A DNA stretch of 64,000 nucleotides, taken from Zancudomyces culisetae (lineage: Eukaryota; Kickxellomycota; Harpellomycetes; Harpellales; Legeriomycetaceae). Each line of letters starts with the position of its first letter. Position 1 is the first letter of the stretch. Positions 45,201 to 56,796 of the stretch are shown here, in pieces. Under the pieces are notes generated by a model. It saw only the letters and a list, made by a program, of their open reading frames with translations, was not told the DNA's origin and searched no databases. Location: positions 1 through 64,000 of the forward strand of contig LSSK01000073.1 of NCBI GenBank assembly GCA_001969505.1, written 5' to 3'. Both the position numbers and the translations under genes were made by a program.

Positions 45201-48200
45201 TGATTTGGGAATTGCCCAGGTTATTAACAGCAATGAGTTGCAGGTTAGAAAGGATAGACTGGCAATTGGCCTACATCCATATGTTAAACAGATTGATACG
45301 GTTGCAGCCGAGTTTCCAGCGACTACCAATTACTTGTATCTGACTTATAATGCATCTACGCATGATGTGTCCTTTGAGGATCATGGAATAATGGTTTTGG
45401 GATCTGGTGTTTATAGAATCGGTTCATCTGTGGAATTTGATTGGTGTGCTGTAAGAGCCATCAAAACGCTACGTGAAAATGGCAAAAAGACCATTATGGT
45501 AAACTACAATCCTGAAACTGTCAGTACAGATTATGATGAAGCCGATCGTCTCTATTTCTGCAACATTACTTTGGAAAAAGTTATGGATATCTACATGCTT
45601 GAAAGCAGTGCTGGTGTTGTGATTAGTATGGGTGGACAAACTCCAAACAATATTGCTCTGGCTTTACATCGTCAAAAGGTCAAGATCTTTGGTACTTCTC
45701 CTGATTACATTGATAATGCTGAAAACAGATACAAGTTCAGTCGTATGTTGGATCAAATTGGAATTGATCAGCCAGCATGGAGGGAGTTAACCAAGACCGA
45801 GGATGCATTTGCATTCTGTCGCCAAGTCGGATTCCCTGTATTGGTAAGACCTTCGTATGTACTTAGTGGTGCAGCAATGAATGTGGCCTTTTCGGAACAG
45901 GATTTGGACGCATACCTTAAACAAGCTGTGACAGTTAGTAAGGAGTACCCTGTCGTAATCACCAAGTTTATTGAGGACGCAAAGGAAATCGATGTTGATG
46001 CAGTAGCCATCAATGGACAAATGGTCGTTCATTGTATCAGCGAGCATGTTGAGAATGCTGGTGTCCACTCGGGTGATGCCACTTTGGTATTACCACCTCA
46101 GGATCTTGACCCAGTGACTGTCAAAAAAATATCCGAAGCCACTGCGGCAATTGGAAAGGCATTGCATGTAACAGGTCCATATAACATTCAGTTTATAGCC
46201 AAGGACAATATGATCAAAGTTATTGAGTGTAATGTTCGTGCGGCCAGATCATTCCCCTTTGTTTCCAAATCAATGAATGTTGATTTTGTTGAAATTGCTG
46301 TTAAGGCTATGTTGGGTCTTCCTGTTTCAGTTGGAAACGCTCCAACAGTCGTAGGTGGCAGTAAAGGCTGGGAAAACGGTCAGGCTGTTGACTATGTAGC
46401 TGTTAAAGTACCACAATTCAGTTTTAGCAGACTTCTTGGTGCCGATCCAATCCTGGGTGTGGAAATGGCAAGCACTGGTGAGGTAGCTGCCTTTGGACGC
46501 GATAAATACGATGCCTACATCAAGGCACTACTGGCTACTGGTTTCACCATTCCAAAGAAGAATGTTTTGGTGTCGATTGGTTCCTACAAAGAAAAAGTAG
46601 AGTTGCTAGATTCGATCAGAAAGTTGGTAGAAGTAGTGGGATTGACTGTTTATGCAACTCCTGGTACTGCCGACTTTTTCAATGAAAACAACGTAAATGT
46701 CAAGGTACTGGACGTCTCCAGTAACCGTGCTGAATACAGCATGCATCAACACTTGGCCAACAACCTTATTGATTTATATATCAATTTGCCATCCAAAAAC
46801 CAATTCAGACGTCCTGCTAATTTTGTATCTGAGGGTTACAAATCACGAAGAATGGCCATTGACTGTTCAATTCCTTTGATTACCAATGTCAAGTGCGCCA
46901 AGATGTTTGCTGAGGCTCTGGCTCGCTACGGCGACCAATCTCAATACAAGATCCGCAATCTTGATTATATTACTTCACACCGCACAATTGTCCTACCAGG
47001 TCTAGTCGATGTATGCTCACTGGTTGCTCATCATTCTAACTTGAACGGCAATAGTGTGAATTTTGATGCTGTTCATTCCAACTTTGTGGCTGCTTTGTGT
47101 GGTGGATTTTCCATGCTGAATGTAGTTTGTCCATTGGATTTGAATACACATTCACAACAACAATCCATAACATCTCAATATTCTTCGTTTGAAAAACTAC
47201 TAACCCAGAAATGCAAATCAGACTATTCTATCTCCTTGTCAATGTTTAGCTCATCAAACCTTGGTGAAGCCTCTCAACCTCTTTCAAAGGCTACAGAAGA
47301 AGATCTATTGGATCTCGCTAGAGCAAATCCACGTGAGCCTCTGTTTATTTCTATGAAGGGTCGCACTGAAAACTACTCCAGGGTTGCTGAAATCTTTAGA
47401 CTCTGGCCTCGCTCAACTAAAATCATCACCGATGCTACTGGCGCAGAACTGGCCTCCACTTTGTTGCTAGCATCTCTGTATGACCGCTGCGTCCACGTAA
47501 CCAATGTTACCAACAGCGATGATTTACTTTTGATTCTTTTGAGCAAAGATAAGAACCTCAACGTCACCTTTGATGTCTCTATATTTAGTTTGTTCCCATA
47601 TCCACAATCGGATTCTTCTTCTGCTGTTAACGATGCCAATACCAAGAACAGATTGGCTTTATGGGAAAAGTTTGATGATATTGACTGTTTATCAGTTGGC
47701 AATAACTTGCCCCAGCAGCTCAAGGATATTCTGAATAATGATTACAACAAGTGTATGCAAGTGGCTTATTCTTTGGCATTACCTCTCCTTCTGAACGCTG
47801 TCTCTGATAATTTACTCACTATAGATGATATTGTTACAAAACTTTCGACAAATCCACGAAAGATCTTTAACTATCCTCTCAAACAATCCTCATGCTACAT
47901 CGAAGCACACACCGACAAGCGTACTTTGACTCTACCACAAGCCATTCCAAACTTGACTCTTCCTCTTAATGGAGATGGAAACGGAAACGATACTAGTGCT
48001 ATTGTCAAGGCTGCCGCCGAGCTGTATGGAAATAGCTTCAAATCCAATCTACATCGTGTTGTGTTTAAGGCCAAATGTGTGTTTTTGGATGGAAAACCTT
48101 TTGATACCATCATTGATTCTGTCTCTGGTTCAACACATCAGCTTGATTGGTCTACCAACTCTGCCGATATTACATCTTCTCTATCCACAAAATCCACTAC

Positions 48201-48220
48201 TACCACCACCACCACCACCA

Positions 48221-48251
<31 letters not shown>

Positions 48252-49782
48252 GATTTCTGACTCTGCCGTACTTGCTGATACTACTGCCAAGGTTTCTTCC
48301 TTTGCAAGAACTGTTCCTGAATACAATTATGGTAGCAACACTAGCTTGGTTGACCTGGTTGTTTCTGGCCCTAGCAAAAAGGAAATCCATTCCTCAAGCA
48401 AGAGAGTTGTATCTGGTTCGTCTGGTATCCCACCTGCTCTCGCCTCTCCAACGAAACAGACCATCCCAGGCTTGTCTGTCGCTGCCACACCAACTACCGC
48501 TGCTTCTTCCGCCATCGCTTCTGTCGCTCCTGTTGGAATGCCTTCTCTCGGAAAGTCTACAAACATTAGTTCTGGATCCCAACCTGCTGTAGATGGTGTT
48601 GGCCTTGGCTCATCTGCTGGCAATATCTCGACTCTGCCATCTACATCTACATCTACAGTTGCAACAACGACCTCAGCGACAGCACCTATTCTAGCATCAT
48701 CAGCACATATTCCTCAATTCCACCAGAATATTATATACAATGAGGCTTTGTTGGCTGACCATTATCACCAACTTACTCTTAAATCCAACTTTGTTTCATC
48801 AATTCTGTCCCGTTTTGATGGTTACAATCCGTTCTACAGACAATCATTGGTTTCTGCAAAATCTCTTACAAGAAATCACTTGTATATCCTGTTTGCTGTT
48901 GCCATGGAAATCCGAACATTGGTTGAAAAATATGGTGTCCTTCCTCTTTTATCCGGAAAAATAATGACCAATCTCTTTTATGAACCTTCTTCAAGAACTA
49001 ACTTTAGTTTCCAAACTGCAATGTCCAGACTTGGTGGCAAAGTGAACAACATCAATGTAGATGCAAGCTCTGTTACTAAAGGAGAAACTCTGCATGATAC
49101 CATCAAGACATTCAGTTGCTACTCCGATATTATTGTGTTGAGACACCCTAAGATTGGTGCCGCAAAGGCTGCTTGTGAAAGCACAGGCTACAACTTCCCC
49201 ATCATTAACGCTGGTGATGGAGCTGGTGAACACCCAACACAAGCCTTGCTCGATGTCTTTACCATTCGTGAAGAATTGGGAACAGTGAATGGTCTGGTTG
49301 TAACTCTTGTTGGTGACTTGTGTAACGGAAGAACTGTTCACTCTTTGGCAAGGTTGTTGACTCTTTACAACAACATTACCATTAACTATGTCGCTCCTAC
49401 CGAGGCTCTTCAAATGCCTGATGAAATTATTTCCAAATTGAATCAGCTAGCCAGCCCAAACAACAACTTTAGACAATTTAAGCACAATGATCTCAGCAAA
49501 TTTATTCTCAGCGTCACTGATGTACTTTATGTTACCAGAATTCAAAAAGAACGCTTTGAATCTGTTGAACAATACAACAATGTCCTTGCTAACTTTACTC
49601 TTACTATTGATAACTCGGTTCTGTCTCACTGCAAGAAGAACATGATCGTAATGCACCCCTTGCCTCGTGTCAATGAAATCTCTCCTGATGTTGACACCGA
49701 CCCTAGAGCTGCATATTTCAGACAGATGAAGTATGGCATGTATGTCAGGATGGCATTGCTCTCACTTATCTTTACAAACTAA
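42286..49782 (+). CDS. URA2: CPSase II - pseudo-DHOase - aspartate transcarbamoylase fusion (URA2/CAD type)
   Basis: Catalyses the first two steps of pyrimidine synthesis, glutamine to carbamoyl phosphate and then carbamoyl aspartate. It is a 2498-residue intronless frame. The glutaminase domain (about 50-440) has FGICMGHQLL with Cys337 and FHPEATPGPEDT. The synthetase (about 490-1500) has two ATP-grasp halves, beginning VLVLGSGGLSIGQAGEFD and VLGSGVYRIGSSVEFD. A dihydroorotase-like segment follows (about 1510-1900), but where active enzymes have the HxH zinc motif this reads VDVCSLVAHH (about 1574-1583), so it is probably inactive, as in yeast Ura2. A low-complexity Ser/Thr/Ala linker with Thr9 and Ala9-type runs (about 1970-2150) leads to the ATCase (about 2160-2498), with FYEPSSRT (2231-2238), GAGEHPTQALLDV, GDLCNGRTVHS and HPLPRVNEI. 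Feedback by UTP is expected from the family. Confidence 0.97.
48199..48249. repeat. Trinucleotide runs (ACC)n and (GCT)n in the URA2 linker
   Basis: Adjacent in-frame runs encode poly-Thr then poly-Ala in the linker between the pseudo-DHOase and ATCase domains. Such runs are prone to length change and lie where length should be tolerated. Confidence 0.9.
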
Positions 49783-50173
49783 TTTCGATATGTTTATATT
49801 TTTAATTGGTTTTTTTTATTTGTTTATTTGTTTGTTTCTGTCTTTGGAATCTTAAATGGTTAAACCCAACTATAAATATTTATATTCAACCTATTTGAAT
49901 GACGTTATTCCACTATCTCTTGGATATCTCATTTTCTCTACTTGTTTTTTTATTGACTTTGTAAAGCATCTTAATGTTTTAATTCAAAACCATCACAACC
50001 ACATCACACCATTAACCTGAGCAATACAAACAATTGATATTAAATATTGTAATTTCAATTATCACCCAATTACTATAATATTATAATTTATTTTATTTTA
50101 TTCAAAATCGAGAGTTGTAAAAGCTAACATTTGCTAATTAAAAATATATCCTTAAATTCAAATAACAGATAAA
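49783..50173. other. Convergent 3' intergenic region, URA2 and UNC93-like gene
   Basis: 391 bp between the two stop codons, very AT-rich with repeated TTTATTTG-type sequence near 49815-49835. It presumably holds both polyadenylation regions. No gene seen. Confidence 0.6.
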
Positions 50174-51505
50174 TTAGCTCTTATCCTCATAATCAGGCTT
50201 TTCGGGTTCCTCACTAGTCTCAGTGGTGATGCTACACAGGTAGAACATAAATGGTACCGACAGATCAAGAACAACCCAGTTGAAAATAAATTGTCCAGTC
50301 ATGCTCATTTTAGCTACATCAATGGCCCAGGAAATAGCACCTCCGAATGATTGAATACTCTTGTAGAAACCAACATATCTTGAAAGAACAGTACTGTCGT
50401 TACTCATGGCACCAATGAGCCAGTATGCAAGATTTTGCCAGATAGCATCTGCGAGTCCCATGAATGCGTACAAAATGATTGGCCAGGCGTAGGTCTTTCC
50501 ACTTGTCTTGTAGTCCAATCTCAAGTATTTTTCAGAATCAGTGATGTTTCCGTTATCTGTAATAATCTTTGTAAGTCTCTTTTGTTCAAAGTGGGTTAGA
50601 AGCCATACCAAGTTGAAGAATACAACTACAATTGTTGTGCCAATGTATGCTCTAGTCTTACGTGACATCTTTGAGTCCAAAACAAATCCAATGAGAACTG
50701 ATCCAATCATCTGGGATCCCCAGTAGAAGATGCTGTTGAATCCTTTCGAGTCGGTGGTAAAGTTTCTTCCGTTGTAGTAGTTGAATTGGTATGAATAAAA
50801 GAAGTTTGATGAGAAACTCATAAACAAAATAAGAATCATTCTCTTGTTTCCGAAGAGACCAATAACCTTTCTGACTTCATCTCCCCATCCACCGTGCGCG
50901 GAGATGACAACGTTGCTTCCATCTGATCGAATGACTTTGCTTGGTGGTGCTAGTGCCAATGCGAGGAAAGATCCAAAGCATTCCAAAACCAAGAATGCAA
51001 TATATCCTGAGGTTGGTAGCGATTCTGATGATTTACCGGTGGCAATTGGGATAATACTTCCAAGCATACCTCCCAAGTTGAAAATAACCCAGAAGACTGA
51101 AATGTACTTTCCTTTGTCCTTTTCAAGTGGATATGAGGTCATAATCATACCTTGTCCAGCCCACAATACACCAGCACCAATTCCCAAGATTGCTCCAGCA
51201 GCGACGGTGAACCATGAGTTTTGTGTGTTATTGTAGTAGACATATGATCCTGAGTACAATGCATAGGTCAATCCTGAGACACAGAGGGAAAGTCTTACAC
51301 CAATAATGTTAACAATGGCACCTCCCAACAATCCGAAAATTGTAAAGGTTACATAAAGAGCTGTGTTTGCCTTTGATCCTGTGCTAGAATCGATTTGTCC
51401 ACCACCTCCCATACTGTTGAGGGCATTGAACATACCAGGGCAGCAGAAACAAATGAAACCCAAGATTACAACTTGGGTGAGAGCACTCCTATAGCTGAGT
51501 CCCAT
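50174..51505 (-). CDS. UNC93-like (DUF895) multi-pass membrane protein, MFS fold
   Basis: A 443-residue single-exon integral membrane protein. Roughly eleven to twelve hydrophobic spans can be seen, starting with VVILGFICFCCPGMFNALNS, which carries the PGMFNA motif typical of fungal DUF895/UNC93-like proteins. Others are YVTFTIFGLLGGAIVNIIG, GAGVLWAGQGMIMTSYP, and late segments containing MGLADAIWQNLAYWLIGAMSN. The charged C terminus (EEPEKPDYEDKS) is cytoplasmic by inference. The family belongs to the major facilitator superfamily; most fungal members have no known substrate, and animal UNC93 proteins regulate channels or receptor trafficking. It is convergent with URA2. Confidence 0.87.
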   Translation of the reverse strand: MGLSYRSALTQVVILGFICFCCPGMFNALNSMGGGGQIDSSTGSKANTALYVTFTIFGLLGGAIVNIIGVRLSLCVSGLTYALYSGSYVYYNNTQNSWFTVAAGAILGIGAGVLWAGQGMIMTSYPLEKDKGKYISVFWVIFNLGGMLGSIIPIATGKSSESLPTSGYIAFLVLECFGSFLALALAPPSKVIRSDGSNVVISAHGGWGDEVRKVIGLFGNKRMILILFMSFSSNFFYSYQFNYYNGRNFTTDSKGFNSIFYWGSQMIGSVLIGFVLDSKMSRKTRAYIGTTIVVVFFNLVWLLTHFEQKRLTKIITDNGNITDSEKYLRLDYKTSGKTYAWPIILYAFMGLADAIWQNLAYWLIGAMSNDSTVLSRYVGFYKSIQSFGGAISWAIDVAKMSMTGQFIFNWVVLDLSVPFMFYLCSITTETSEEPEKPDYEDKS

Positions 51506-53020
51506 TTTTGCTTTATTTTAATATCTTTTGTTGATTAGTATTAGTTGTTCTTTTAATATCAATAATGAATACTTAAAGGGATTAATTGACTTTTTTTTGT
51601 GAGGTCAACCTTCTGCTTGGATGGGTTCCACCTCTACATATTTATACCTTTGCTTCAAAAAAAATAATGAAAAGCTTTTTTATCTTTTGTGAATACTGAA
51701 CTTTTTTTTTTTTACTTTTGTTGTGGTGCTATTTTTTTTTCCCTCTCTACCATTTGTAGCATGGTTTGAGCAACACAACTATATTTAGGCAACTTCACTC
51801 TAGAGCTTGCACCTCACAAACTATAACCCGTTAATAGATAATATACGCCCTTTTTTGCACTTGTGATTTATTTTGTTTATTAACTATTACGTAATAACAA
51901 CATTTGCTTGAATGTACTGATATTTAGTTCCAAATGAAAGAATAAATCGTAATTATAATAATTTTGTAAACAAAATCATCTATTTTTTTTTCAATTTTTG
52001 TTACTGATTGTCCAGGGAATCTTTGGGATTCGCCGACGTAAATATAATCATGCGTAAATATAATTTGTAGTTCATTTTTTTATACGCTGCCTAAAAAAAC
52101 CCCCATAAATTCTCCTTGCTCATTTAGTATCATTATTTCTAGGATCAAGGTGGTCATATAACCCAAAATAACTTACTAATGGAATTGTTTCGTTTCAAAT
52201 CTTCATTTAAATCCAGACCGAATTACAAAAGCAATTAAATTTTTAATTTTTATCTATTCGAGAAATTATTCGCCCGGTTTGTCAATGCAGGGCGAATCTG
52301 CAACTACTATTAAAATTTAAACCCAATAGCTGCTAAATCTAAAAACGCTACAACAGTGTTCAAATTTATCTTCCAATCATGACATATAATAAACTCAACA
52401 ACCCAATCCATTAGACACTTTGCCTGTCACACATTAGTAAATGAGTCTCACACTTTATAATTTTTCACTTTTTGTAAATTCATGATTTTTATGTTCATCC
52501 TTTTTTACTTTTTAGGTTAGTTTTACAAATGTTGGAACATTATCCAATTGTTTGTACTGTTTTCATTTTATATTTTCAAAAAAAACGAGCGCGTTTATCA
52601 GGCTTGTTATTTTAACAACAAATTAAAGCCTATTTTGCAAAAACTCTCAGGCCACCAGGCCACCAGGCTAACAACCACCAACTTTTTACTCCGAGTTGCA
52701 ATCTCATTCTCTTTCAAATGATCTGACCTTTTTTTGTATTACCAATAGCTCAACCATAAACAAATCAATGTCCTATTCACTGTTTTACATTCTTTTTAAT
52801 TTTCCTGATTTACCATCTTACCAATTTGTCCTAGATGTGAAAAAAATGGTTCCGTGATTACTAGCGAAAAAAAACCATATCAATACTTGTAGTCAGGTAA
52901 AACAAATCACATACTCACCTCCTGGTTATTTTATTTTGAACCACCCAGTCAACTTCCAGCTCAATGTGTTTATTGTATCTAATATAATTCCTTAATAATA
53001 ACCTTAATATGCCAAAGATT

Positions 53021-53037
53021 AAAAAAAAAATTTTTTT
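53021..53037. repeat. A10T7 block in the gene-poor interval
   Basis: An A(n)T(n) block like those upstream of other genes, but with no recognised gene start within 1.5 kb on either side. It could mark an unrecognised transcript or show that such blocks occur by chance in this AT-rich genome. Confidence 0.8.
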
Positions 53038-56000
53038 GTTACCAATATACCTATAGCATTCCAAAATACATCCTGCTAGGGCTGAAAAAAATTTGTTCCA
53101 TTAATTTGAATAAAGTCTGTTCGTTTTTAAATCCACTAGCCTTTTTTGTCATTATTTACTCAAAAATATTGCCCATTCAAGATATCCCTACTACAGCCAT
53201 GTTTTCAAGCCTGATTATTATTAGTAAAATGTTATGTTGTCCTAGAATGGTGGCCTGTAAAAGCTTAATTATTAATAGCGAAACAATTACTTGTACAAAA
53301 ATACATAAAATAAAAGTGCTTAAAGCACCAATAATCCTTTAGTTTACAAAAGCTGATCCACCTTCCTCCCTGTTTTTTATTTATTTTTTGCTGTTTTTTG
53401 TCCGCGAACTTTGTAATGAATCAAACATAAATAAAATGTGTCTTAATTTCATAATATATTTGGGCTAATTTGTCAAACTTCAACGATTTAATCTAGGTGC
53501 TAGTATCAGCCTGTTCTTTCTGGCCTTACATATAGTTATTTTCCCAACACACAAATATAACCACACTTTTCAGGGAATACTCAGTACTATTCAACTTTAT
53601 TGAAGAAAGTGGTGTTGAGGTGACTTTGGTTTCGTCTTGCTATATTAGAATCTCGGCTGCAACTGTAAAAAATATTTTTTATTGTCTTGTCACGCTTTTT
53701 TTTAACGACCCACTAATAATGGTACGATAATGTGGATTTGCACAAACTTTATCTACTTTATACATAAATTTTAGTTCTTTGAATTGTATAACAACCATTC
53801 GGCTTTATAAATTAAATTTTGTGTTTAGTAATTAGTTAGTTTTAATTAAACCAAAAAAAGATATCCAAAAACAACAATTGTACTTTTCACTTAGATGCAG
53901 CACAATCCACGCCGATTTGCACCAATACATGCACTCCTGCCTTGCTTTTCTTATCTATTCTATCATGTGCCCTACTCTAAATAGAATTGTGAAACCATTG
54001 TCTCTGCTGTTTTAATAGCAATCGGTGCTTCAGCATATATTTTCTTTGAGTTTTGTCCTTTAGGTAAATTTCCTCCAACATCAAATTAAATTTTGCTCTT
54101 ACATACATGTAAATCAAGAGAAAATCACCAGTTGTATACAACACAATTTAAACCCGTCGCGTATATTTTCGGAATTTAATAACCTCACACACGACCCTTT
54201 TTTCGGCCTATTATCTCAATCCTCAATACAGCATACTTTTGAGCAAATGTCATCATTATTATCAGTTCATAAAGTTAATATCGAATAGCATTAGCCCCCT
54301 TTTTGTGGTTTTCTTGGATCGTATAAACCCCTGTCAATTTATCCAATTCATGGTTTCATAACCACAAAAAAATTGCATGTGAAATTTGCTGTGTATATCT
54401 GGCCAATTACAAGCGTGACGATATCAACCAATTCCTGCTACTTCTCCTTTTGACATCAGGGATTCTATTTTTCTGAAAGTACGCTGTTCACATAAAATAC
54501 CTGAAATCTCTCCTCTCCTCTCCTCTCCCAACCTCCCCTTTCCGACCCCCTTTCTACTCCTAATTACCTGTATTGTTATTAGGAGGGTGCAAACACCGTT
54601 TGCCAATTTATTGGCCCCTTACTTTTCTTTTTGAAAAAAATGCTCAGTTACAGGTTGGCTTTATCAGCCAGTTTATAATCCATTTTCATGCTACAAACTA
54701 CGATCTGTAACCATTTCTAACTTGTAACATCAAACTCGTCCACATCTATTTATCACTACCCCCTAATTCCAACCCCGTGCTGCATTGAGAACAGTTGTCT
54801 TTCTGTTAAAAACAATTTTAGGGCAACTTATCTCTAACAAAAATAATAGGCCATCCATGTGAGATATTTACACGAGTGCTCCCTTTTTATTTTTACGACT
54901 TTGTTGGTGTATGTGACCAATTTACGCATCATGAGACCAACCGCTTCATAAAGAGAGATGTTGATCAATATTTTAGATATATCTTTTGGACTGATACTAC
55001 TTTGACCGAATATTTGCCTCAATTTCATCGAGTACTTTTTTTTATTTTACTTTTCTCACTCCTCAACACTAGTACAAACATACCTTACCCCCAATGTAAC
55101 TAAACTTGGATTACTCATCAAATGAGGTACGGATATTACTTTTCACTCAAAAGAAAATACACTGGAATTGTTTTTTTTTGTTAATCTAAAAATGCCATCT
55201 ATAACTCCGAGTTTTTCTCATTAAATATATTACATAAACAACGCATTTTAGAAAAGCAAGTTAATTTTCAAATCTTGACACATGCCCATTCGTTCCTGTG
55301 TAACAAACATCAATAAGTATAAACCTTTTCCCTTGCTAAACAAGATATATTTAGCCAATTTAGAGTCAAAATAACCATCTGGTTCGTGTTGATTGCTGTA
55401 CATTTGGTTCTATGCTTCCGCTGTGGTGCTATTAACTTTTCCGGTTCTGGATATGTTATTTATCTTTGTTCCAATAGTATATCGATACCAGCATCCATGC
55501 ACAAGATGAATTAAACATAGAAAATGTTTCCAAATCTGGTTATTATAAATACACGATGAATCTCGTCTTCATTCCCATGTACCAGCAACAATAGCTATTA
55601 GCACTAAAAGCTGACTGTGTTGCTGTGAAGATAAATCATGTGATTGAACAAGTAATACTGTTTCCCATCACAACTCGTCACGCTGCTAATTGCCGTAGAC
55701 TCAAAACGCGCTGGGTGAACAAGAACAGGGTAAGAGTTATTTTCACCATTTGCTTTGCATTTGATCTGGAGTGTGAGTCTACCAGAGCAATAATTTTTGA
55801 ATAGGTTCGCCTGATTTCAATCATGGCACCTTTATACAGCTTTCAATCTAATATCAAATTCACTAAGTCACGTGCTATAAAGTATAACTTCGAAATTTTT
55901 TGTAAATAGCGGATTTAAATGGCCAAGTCTGAATATACTTTATCAGTGCACAGTTGAAAATACGTAAAAAAACTAGTATTTCTTTGTGGCTCAAGTACCA

Positions 56001-56522
56001 GTACCAGCTCTCACCACAAAGAGCCAATGTAAGAATACGAAACATGCTAGTTTTTATGCAACACTGCAAGCACAGAAAGGTTACTTTCATGCTTCTCTAT
56101 TTATGACCCTGTTTTTGCGGATTCTATTCCTTTATATTGGAATACATAAAAAATGAAAATATTATCCATAAACGCATATCCATCAAACTCACGTGAAGTA
56201 TTTAAGCTTTAGTATCACACAGAAAACACATTCTTTAGGTTAAAATCTAAGGGATAGAAATCATATTATGATTTTGATCACTTGGTATATTGCTTTTCAA
56301 GCTAAGCATACCTTTATCATAGTCTTACCAGTATCACAAAACACTCGCTTTCTACTTTTACAGTTAGTACAGAAATAAGTCTGAGGCCAGGTTTATAATA
56401 CAAATATTACGCTTTTATTGAGAACAAAATATCTAATGTAATTATCATATGTTCTAGCTGTGTCCTGCTAGATCGTTTCATTTAACCACAGTGAATCAAG
56501 ATGAATTAGCGCGAATGGCATT

Positions 56523-56600
56523 AAAAAAATTTTTTTTTGAATTTGATCTGTTTGAAAACTTTTATAGCCAAACAAAATGATGCAAAAAAAATTTTTTTTT
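56523..56600 (+). promoter_or_regulatory. Two A(n)T(n) (RRPE-like) blocks upstream of UTP5
   Basis: A7T9 at 56523-56538 and A8T9 at 56584-56600, 200-275 bp upstream of the ATG at 56797. In yeast, AAAAATTTT-cored RRPE sites lie upstream of ribosome-biogenesis genes, and UTP5 is such a gene. The resemblance is suggestive only. Confidence 0.45.
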
Positions 56601-56796
56601 CTTGTCAGCTTGTAAATTGAAGGAAATAATCCAAGAAAAAAAAAGTCAAAGTGGCCTTCAAGCATATTGTAACTAGACTTAAAGCAATTAGACAAAGATC
56701 AAAAGTATAATTTAAAAATAAAAAGGAAACAAACGATAAAAAAGGGAACAAGTAATATCTAGTTCACATTTGTAAATATTTTATAGATAATAGAAA

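Larger units (their letters stand above)
51506..56796. other. 5.3-kb gene-poor, AT-rich interval
   Basis: The largest stretch without a supported gene. It carries many A/T homopolymers, an A10T7 block at 53021-53037 and small open frames (53106-53342, 54876-55103, 55875-56090) with no family motif and biased composition. No tRNA-like cloverleaf, transposase motif or long terminal repeat was noticed. The left end should hold the UNC93-like promoter and the right end the UTP5 promoter. Confidence 0.5.

Noticed and set aside
53106-53342. Small open frame in the gene-poor interval
   Set aside because: Stop density and composition match random AT-rich sequence; no homology signal seen.
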